Shown here: positions 55,829 to 64,000 of the stretch, piece after piece
Layout: each line of letters opens with the position of its first letter
Position numbering within the stretch: position 1 is the stretch's first letter
Assembly: GCA_958299035.1 (NCBI GenBank)
Contig: CATQJL010000326.1
Span: 5,036,232-5,100,231 of the forward strand
Direction of reading: 5' to 3'
From: Cylicocyclus nassatus
Lineage: Eukaryota; Nematoda; Chromadorea; Rhabditida; Strongylidae
DNA length: 64,000 bases
Program-made: the position numbers and the translations under genes
The notes under the pieces: generated by a model
What the model saw: the letters and a program-made list of their open reading frames with translations, nothing else
Databases searched by the model: none
What the model was told of the DNA's origin: nothing

Positions 55829-58497
55829 GTTTGCCGTTACGTATCAATTTTTTGTTGTCCAATAATCATCTATTTCAAAACTCAGACTTTTCTATCGAGC
55901 TTTAAGTTATAGGCAAACTGGTGGAGGCTGGGGACGAGTGAAAGCTGAAACCCAGTACTCTTCTATTGCTTGAATATTCTCTTGCAAACTTACAAGCAGG
56001 AACGGGAAATTTTTGCGCCACAATTTTTTTGAGAGTATCATAGGGTGATTATTAGAATTTACTAAGAGTATCTCATTTAACGTTGAAATGCAGTAGTTTT
56101 ACAATTTATGTATTGCTAGTAACATTATACCCTACTAACACAAGATTGTCAGGGTTGGTCAGGGTACAAGATTGTCAGGGTTCAATATTTTTTCGCTCAA
56201 AAGCTATAGGTTTCTAAGCTCTTATTGATATGGGATAATCGTAAGGTTCAATAAGTAAAAATGTTATGCTTAGTCCTACTTCGAAAATTTCGCACTGATA
56301 GAACGCTTTGAAAATATTTAGTCATCCCAGAATTAAAAGCAAAGAAAATGATTTTTGTCGTTTTTCTTGGAAGTTCTCTGAGACATGGTTAAATCATTCT
56401 TAATTAGAAGAGGAGCCCATAGAACTTATATTTGAGACGGATTTGGATTTTATTGCAATTGCAGATTTTTCGCCGATAAAAAATTTATAGAGTGTAATCC
56501 TTTTCTTTCGCTTTAATTAGTAAACAAATTGTATAAAAAGTAAACCTACAGGTAGAAAGCGTACCGTTTGGAATTAAGCAAGTGTGTAGGGATAGCTAAA
56601 ATTTACTAACTTTGATAATGGCCTATTAAGCTTCTGATTCATTGATACAATTTCATCTAAAAAATCTTTATTATGCATATCGAAAAATTCTTCACGAAGA
56701 ACTAGAAGATCTAGTCAAAGAGCAAAAAGAACTTTGGATAAAGGCGTCAAACCGGCACAGATTTATTTGCTAACAGCGCAAGTCGCGAAATCTGAAACAA
56801 ATAAAATCAAGCTTTTTTAGCATATTTGGAATCAAAAATAAGGTACAGTTTGAGGCTTTTCATTCTTAGCTTTCGCCAATTTTTGCCAACAATGGTTCTG
56901 TATCCGTATCTTTTTCAATTACCGTCAGTTAAGAAATCGTGGTTCGGCTTGTCGATTACCGGGAAAGGTTGATGCGGAGCTTATGGGACAAATTACATAA
57001 GTCTCATTAGATTAATCTATAAGTCTTGCAACAAAAATATCAAAGAATTTACTGAAACTTCCGAGAAAACGTTTCAATTCTTAACAAATGATATTTACTG
57101 TGCATATTAGAGATTTTGAAAGGAACCGAAGCGAAATTTCTACTAAAAAACCTCGAAAAATATAACATTCCTTATGTACATCCAATTAACACGAATAAAA
57201 TAAGGTCGTGAAACTAGAGTGAAAAGTAAAAATAAATTCTAATAGACCTCTTAGCATTTTTGGCGACCAATCGAAAAAAAAACGATTCGACTACTTCCAT
57301 TTGAGGGCCTGTATCTCCATGGCATATCAGTGTGGATTTCTGATTAGAGCACCAAAAGGACATAATTTTTTGAATTTATTTCAATCGTAGTAAATCACCG
57401 AACTCGTTCGATCCGGAAAGACTATGACCTCGCAAATCATTGTACAAAACTTATGCTCCAACCTAATAAATTTCAATTGACCGTATTCCGGCGACGTTTA
57501 CGGAAATGAAATAAATTTCCTGTTATTCGGGTAATATTTGAGCAACAGGTAGGAAACGCTGTGTTTGTGTTCTTGCATTTTTTGTGTCTATACACTACCT
57601 TTTTGTGTGAGTTGGAACAATAAATCTGAAAATTTTTTAGAAATTTTTCGCGCTATGTAGCAGCATCAATCATGTTTGTGCCCTAGTCAGGTGCAAGCAT
57701 CACATGCTGAGTTTTTGCGATTCTATGTACGAGTTTCTCCCTTATTTTCAGTCATCATATAGAAAATAAAATAATTCTAGGTTTTATGAAAGCATGATGA
57801 ATTAACTTAGGCCAGCACTCAATTCTGTCAATGCAAATTGAGCATTGAGTAACAATGTCAGAAATTCTCCATGTTTCCTGACTGCAATTACCTCGAACCG
57901 GTTTAAAATGGTAAATTCGAGGAAATAAAGCCTAACTCATTTTGAACGACAAGTGTACGGTAGTTAGTACTTTTAGACAAGTGAATTATACGATCCACAA
58001 ATAACAGTAAATTGACAAATAGAATTTTTTACTTACAGTAAGGGTGGACGTTCTATTTTTATGTTTTGTTCTGAGTATTTTTTGTTGAGTGTGAAAAGGC
58101 ATACAGAAGGCCAGAAAAAGAAACTTTTCCTTCCAAAATTTGGAAACAAAAACAGTATCGGTCATATGTCATCATCCATTCACAGACATAACAAATGCCA
58201 AGCCAAAAATACGTAACTTATTCGAACTTGCCTCTTTCTTTATTTCAAATGTTTAAGCATATGAAATGAGTGAAAGTACGAATTTGAACTCGAACATACG
58301 CATGTAGTGTTCTTTAGTGTTCTCGAGACTCCTAATTCATGAATTAATCACTAGCCGTTTCGCACCCCATTTCAGGTCTTGGGGCAGCTAACGTCATCTC
58401 AAGCTGTGAAATAGTTTGAATAAAACTTGAGTTACAATCGCATAATCCATTCGTGATATATCACATCCTTAGAATGTCCATCTTGGAGGATCCTACT
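55829..58497. other. No supported gene
   Basis: Very AT-rich sequence with no long open frames. A short direct repeat of ACAAGATTGTCAGGGTT occurs at about 56141 and 56165. Confidence 0.5.
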
Positions 58498-58722
58498 GAT
58501 TTTTGGTGAATAACATGTAAACTATTGAAATGTGTTAAATTTAGGCTGGAATTTGTTTTTGTGGATTTCGGTGGCAAAAATAAGCAGTGAGAAATAGCTC
58601 GGTGTGGTAGGAAAATTTCCAAATTTTCGGATAATGCTTTTGCCACCGAAATCCATAAAAGCAAATTTACTAACCTAAAGACTTACATTTCAGTAATTAG
58701 GCATGTTATTCACCAAGGAATA
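58498..58722. repeat. Long foldback repeat (~225 bp)
   Basis: Arms of about 90 bp pair across a short centre: TTTTGGTGAATAACATG at the left matches CATGTTATTCACCAAGG at the right, and GTGGATTTCGGTGGCAAAA matches TTTTGCCACCGAAATCCAT. A miniature inverted-repeat element without coding capacity. Confidence 0.8.
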
Positions 58723-60520
58723 ATTTTGACTATAAAAAGTAAGATGTCGAGCAAATCTCTTTTCCACTTTCGCGCTGGCAGGCAGCAATGTATTACCTAA
58801 AGTCTGTTTCAAAAGCAACGTCTGTTTTGCGTGTTGTTACGCCGCTGCTGCGCGAGAAGCTAGCCTGCCTGCCGCCAATGCTTAGGTCATATGGCTGCTT
58901 AAGCCAAAGCTGCGCGAGGCAGTCGGCAGGCGGTTTCGATCGCATAAGGATGCTGCCATTAAGAATGTTAAAGTTAGTTTACAGATATGTGCTGACAGCC
59001 GCAACGCTGATACGCTCGCATATCTCCGCTTCAGCGCAAATTTGGGAACCAACGACACTTAGCAGCTCCTATAAAATTATCTGCTTCCCCTGAACAAGTT
59101 TATCGGTCCTGTCGTATCTGGGTGGGAATGCGTTATGTTGACTCTAGCTGACGAGAATAGAGAAAATGCAAGGAGGACGGCGAGGGGGGGGGGGAGCGTG
59201 CGCGTCTCAACAAAAACTCGCCCTGGAAACGAGACGCCCGCGCCTTCGCCTCCTGACCTCCTCATTAGGGAGTTACGCGCGCGTGTGCGCACACCTGGCC
59301 ACACGAAGAAGTCGTGTTCGCTTCGTTCGATTCTCTCACGCACTGGGACGTGGCGCTCCAAATTTCCAATTTATTTTGAATTACTTTCACTTTGAATACA
59401 CAATTTTTTCATAAAACTGTTCCTCATACTTTGGAAAATATGTCAATGCAAAACAAGTACATCCGGTACTTTTCTTCGCAATAATATCCTTTTTTTATCT
59501 TTCGTTCGTCTTTGATCACTCTTAATAGTAATATTAGTGCATCAGTAATTTCTTCAAACCAATAAAGCCATCTGAAATTTTTTTTTGAGAATTACTGTAA
59601 GGATACGGTATGGAGTTAAAGCTCAATCAAGCCTGTTTTTGCCTTTTCCACTATTTATTTACTTATTTATTTATTCTATTTCATACATCCAAAGATGCGC
59701 CAAAAACGCAAGTAAATATAAAAATGCGATGTATTCATATTTCTCCATTTAAGCATTTAACTACATTTGTATTCTGGCGCATCAGTTTTACGATGTTTTT
59801 AAATAAATATTCACTTAGGAATTTCAAGAATCACTATTCTTGAGCGCTAATAGCTGCTAATGGACTAACGTGAATAAAAAATATCATTTCGTTGTTATTT
59901 TTGCCCAAAATTCAAAAATTCTCGCACATATCATGCTCTATAAAATGAAACAAAATTTCTTCTACAACTTCTTTGATCAAAATACTGATTCCTTAAGCCT
60001 ATTTTACCATCCTTTGAACTCGAAACTTTGCTTTCTGCAAAATTGAGTTAGTTAATTTGTTAGTTTGTTCTCTTTTTCGCAATACTGGACAAGTTTCTGT
60101 ACAAATCATTTGCGTTTGGAGGATAGAAGACTCGTATTTACTCTTTGGAAATGCTATGAGCATGAATAGCTTCTTTGATTGCATGTATTTCGCACTGAAG
60201 ATTATACTTTTACCCTTCAAAAATCATATCGAATCGTTTTCACAAACCTGACTACACTTATTTGTCTGCACCAATTTCTCAAATGATATTCGTTTTTGCT
60301 GAAGCTGAGATATTTTCCAAGCCAATATTGATAAAACAAGAAGAACACAATCTGCCGATCCATTGTTTTTTGTACGGAGTTCTTTTCAACATCTATTGAT
60401 GACCGCTGTCCGGCTTGTTATGTGGATTTAGCTCGCTGGAACCGGATTTCGCACAATGACAGGGCTACAGTAAAAGACAGCTGCTTGAAACAAAGAAATT
60501 TGCTTTTGAGGATCACTCAC
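58723..60520. other. No supported gene; GC-rich patch
   Basis: GC-rich at 58780-58960 (repeated GGCAGGC, CTGCGCGAG) and at 59155-59350, which includes a G11 run at 59184-59194. The rest is AT-rich. The overlapping Arg-rich frames at 59077-59414 reflect composition. Confidence 0.4.
60387..60480. repeat. Segment duplicated at 61765-61850
   Basis: The plus strand shares CGSTGTCCRG...TGTTRTGTGGATTTAGCTC..GGAACCGG with 61765-61815, in the same orientation, 1.37 kb apart. Identity is moderate. It may be a dispersed repeat or a duplicated exon of the local unknown gene. Confidence 0.5.
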
Positions 60521-61181
60521 GTATGAAAAAATTTTTGATCCCGCATTTTTATCCGTCTGAACTAGCCATTCTTTCTGAAATATCTGCGCTGATGAGAGGA
60601 AAATTGCTTTTATAACGCTATTTTGATGTTAAACGATTTGACTATGCTAGTCAGTTTTGAAAAGCAATAACGCAAAGCTTTCGTTAAACATGACTGTCCT
60701 TGCCTGGCATTATTCAAAGGAATGGGTAAAAGCGAGTAACTGACATTTTATAATTCTGACTACTTGGATAACAACAGGCTGGGCTTGACGTTTTTGAATG
60801 TTAAACTGAAGGAAAATCTTTTTCGAAGGGTGAATATTCATCAAACGTCATTTTATCTACGTCATCACTAGGGTAATTCTATAAGAACCTTTAAGTATTC
60901 TAAGGCAACATCTGTTTTTATTAAGATGTTTGTTATCCTGTTCCCGAATTAGTTCCTCGAACCAGAACTAGCTTTCCTTTATTGACTGTACTATAATTAG
61001 GAATGGTTTAAGCTTATGAAAATAATTAACAGAATTCATGGTTGACGTACCTTTCGACTACTATCTCCCCACACTTCTTCTGCTTTGCTCGACCAGTTAA
61101 ATTCCGTGCCATAACCGTGGAGCAAAATTCTTAAGGCGTCAATCTTGACAATTTTGTTACTTCCAAGATCACTCTTATGGT
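60521..61181 (-). CDS. Two exons of an unknown gene (partial)
   Basis: Exon 61051-61181 (acceptor ATATTTCAG, donor GTACGT; 131 nt) encodes a segment with KIVKIDALRILLHGYGTEFN and WSSKAEEVWGD. Exon 60521-60574 (acceptor ATATTTCAG, donor GTGAGT; 54 nt) continues in phase with KEWLVQTDKNAGSKIFSY. Four strong splice sites and matching phase support a real gene on this strand. An in-phase terminal exon could follow (from about 60483, ending LCEIRFQRAKST and a stop at 60419-60421), but that stretch lies in a repeat shared with 61765-61850. No upstream exon is certain; the 128-codon frame at 62178-62564 is a candidate. Family not recognised. Confidence 0.5.
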
Positions 61182-64000
61182 CTGAAATATTCTGTGATCG
61201 TCGTGATTGAGTAAAAGCTGTATAAAAACTTAGAGTAGTATCGTAGCATTTACCTTCATGATAATTATTTTACATTAAGTTCATAATGACATTTTTTTGA
61301 TAAAAACAAAGCAACTATTCGACAATTTGCAAAAAGGCAAAAAAAAATTATAGTAGCGTAGGAGATTCTGACTAAATCGATTCGTTGTACTGAATCGTGA
61401 TCGTTGTTCCAGTACTAGGTGTCCCACTATTACGAATCAAGAGATTATAGATCCGAGCATATGAGCTGCTTAAGCTCAAATAACGGTGTTCGTTTCCGAC
61501 TTAGCTGAGTAAAGTTGCTGCCTAGGAACCCTCACTACACTCTTCACAGTCAATCAAAATCGCTATCTTTTTGTTGAGTTTCTGAAATTTGCTACAAGAT
61601 GCCTATTGAACTAGTTTGTTTACATATCCTGCTAGCACAGCGAAGTTCGGTCTTCCTATCAAAGCTGTAAATAAATTCTGAAGCAAATTTATTCTTATCC
61701 AGTGCATAATTTCTAGTCGCGATATTATTCACTGTTTGCTATGCAATGTTCTTTTTCCAAGCGCGGTGATCGTTGTCCAGTTTTGTTGTGTGGATTTAGC
61801 TCATAGGAACCGGAATTCTGCAATGTGTCAGAGCTATCAAAAACCTTTTGACAGAAGCAACTACCGGTTGAGGATTAGCTACGAAGCTCAAATAAAACAG
61901 GATACATTTGTTCCGAGACTTCTGGGAATGGCGTCAGTATCAGACTTTTTTTATTAGCTCGAGCTTGAATCTGTGATCGTGCTTATTTTTTTGGTCAAGC
62001 AATCCTCTTATACTTAAATTTGGCAATAAATCAATAAGCTTTTGTGAAGATGGTAAACAAGTAAGGAAAACGATCAATCTCTGAGTATTTAGCTCTATTG
62101 CTGGCTCTACAAATCCACTTTCAGTCCATCTGTATTAGCAATCACTCAGCCGTAGCCCTTTCCCCACTCTTATTCCATTAAGTGCTGTTTTTCAGTAATG
62201 TCCTTTTTAGTTGTGTTTTATAGCAGTCATACGGAATGTCTAGCTTTTTTTTTGTTGCAGAATTGGGCTTGGCAAAATTGGACTTGCTTCTAGAAGCCGC
62301 AATAAAAAATAGACCTCTACAATGTATTAGTTTAACAAGTTTTGTCCATTCACTAGTTGTATCTAAAAATATTAAATTCGATTCCGCTTGTAACCTCATT
62401 TTTGTATTTCGTTGAAAACAACGGTGATTCATTTTACTGTTCTCCCGATTTAGTGCTGGATTCGATATCGTGGACTTTGAATTGAAAACATATGAGCTTG
62501 ATTCGTAACTCTTGCACTTGGATTTCAAATTAATTTTGATTTTGCCTTTAGTCATTTGTGTCAAAGGGCAAAATGACTTGAAAGAAAAACGAGAAAAAAC
62601 CTGTACTTTACTATCTGATAAGCAAATTGGATCATAGGTACTATGGACTTAAATCCTTTCCAAAAACTTTTTTTTACTATTACTCATATATCAATGTATG
62701 ATTTAAGGACCTGCCTATGCAAAAAATTGGAGGTTTGAAATTTCCATATTAAAAGCTGAAGCTTACTCAGGTACAGTTTGAATTGCACCAATGTTATCTC
62801 CTTATCTATATTTCTTTAAAAATGCTGGTAATCCTTTAATTTTTATAAATAAACTTATTATTAGAAATTCTAAAGGATTCAAAGTAAAAAAAAACGATTT
62901 GAACGTCATTTAAAAAATAACACGAACAATTTCCCTTTGAACGAAGTGCGTACGTTTTGCTTTTTTTGGGCGAAGTACGTCACAAGCTACGTTTTCTACC
63001 GTGCCATTCTAGCGCGTTCGAATGAATAGGCTAGTGGATTTATAATTTGTTGCACCGGTTCTCTCGTCATTTTCGCCAAAATTGTGCCCTATTAGACTTG
63101 TTCGGAAAATCTTCGCATTTTCTCTGACTACAAGTAAGAAATTGTATTCGTTCGGGCAAGTTCTAATGCAAAGTCAATTAATCCTCGACCGGCTGCAGGA
63201 TTAGCAAAGTGATGGACATTGTAAAGCGTTGAGCCCCACACAAGCAAGCAAGCCTAGTCACAAGTATCACGTTCGCCCTCCCTCAGTCCCTCAGCTTCAG
63301 TTTTCTATTTGCTTTACTGCACTGCTCAGCTGCAGCTCTCATTCGATCAGGTTCCATCCTTCAACAATTCGTTTCTGCTTCTTCTTCTTTGCGCAATGTG
63401 TGCGTATCTGCACACAACTCTGCGAAATTTGCGCGCCGACACTGCGCGTTTTTTTCTATGTGTTCCAGTTTGGCGGGGCTGTTTCCAGAGCACTGCGCAT
63501 TTTCATAGTTCGACACTGAACAAACTTTCTCTCTGACTGCTCTGAATCCCATCTGCAATAGTGGAACTAATGGAAATTCATTTTAGTTTCGATGTAGTCT
63601 AGTATTCCTAATTTGATGTGCGACTCTGCACACCGCGCGCCACACCTCATGATTTTTTTTCGGGAAAGAGTCCTTACAATTCGTTCCAATGACACTATCG
63701 TTGTAAGGGGTTAGTTACAGCTGTTTGATATTACCTGAGCTTGAAAAGCGAAAAAACACATGGAAATTCCCAGATGATGGCAATTCCTATGCACACAAGT
63801 CGTGAAATGGCGCAGTTAATGTGCAGTACACAAAACCAGAAATGACTAGACTATGTCCAGCAAATACACTTCAAGTTATGCGTAACTACCAAGTCGCTCA
63901 ATATTTCCAATTATATCTCCCCTTTGAATCTTTTTTTTTTCGAAGAGATCTCGATAAGTGATTCCTTTGAATTCCACATCTTTATCTTTCTGAACCTATC
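61182..64000. other. No firm gene
   Basis: AT-rich. The longest frame is 62178-62564 (minus, 128 codons, Lys- and Ser-rich, no motif). It might be an upstream exon of the gene at 60521-61181 if the weak donor CATT|GTAGAG is used. The frames at 63229-63558 overlap on both strands and look like chance. Confidence 0.4.
61765..61850. repeat. Second copy of the 60387-60480 segment
   Basis: Contains GTTGTGTGGATTTAGCTCAT followed by AGGAACCGGAATTCTGCAAT, similar to the first copy. It lies within a 73-codon plus-strand open frame that has no recognised domain. Confidence 0.5.

Overview
The window looks like nuclear DNA of a nematode, most probably clade V and perhaps a strongylid. Genes are split into many short exons with TTTCAG-type acceptors, the background is AT-rich, poly-G runs are frequent, and three genes read clearly as nematode proteins. 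There are no bacterial-type operons, rRNA, tRNA or CRISPR. Every exon model was worked out by hand from splice signals and reading phase. The three main genes each join in one continuous frame from start codon to stop.

Layout. (1) 1106-3419, plus strand: a chain of six phase-0 exons encoding a multi-pass membrane protein, MARVEL-like at best. (2) 4867-8475, minus strand: a complete, recently inserted LTR retroelement with near-identical 222/223-bp LTRs and a 4-bp target duplication. Its single 1013-codon ORF carries gag and the extreme C-terminus of a Ty3/Gypsy integrase, then an unrecognised tail. Protease, reverse transcriptase, RNase H and the integrase core are absent. (3) 9905-17610, minus: apl-1, the APP-family gene, 19 exons, 710 residues. 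(4) 17.6-38.4 kb: gene-poor and rich in inverted repeats. It includes a mariner-type foldback element with a LINE-like insertion inside it (31414-32668), a perfect 83-bp palindrome, a nested hairpin, a 64-bp tandem array and many poly-G runs. A few isolated coding-like exons occur here. (5) 38384-45839, minus: taf-3, the TFIID subunit TAF3, 24 exons, 933 residues, with an N-terminal histone fold and a C-terminal PHD finger. (6) 46308-55599, plus: a forkhead transcription factor, nine exons, 356 residues, divergent from taf-3 across 468 bp. (7) 55.8-64 kb: mostly unassigned, with a long foldback element near 58.6 kb and at least two minus-strand exons of an unknown gene at 60521-61181.

The genes do not form a pathway. 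TAF3 belongs to the general transcription machinery and reads H3K4me3, the forkhead protein is a DNA-binding regulator, and APL-1 is a single-pass surface protein. The most unusual items are the retroelement that keeps gag and a novel C-terminal domain while lacking all pol enzymes, and the retroelement-in-foldback structure at 31.4-32.7 kb.
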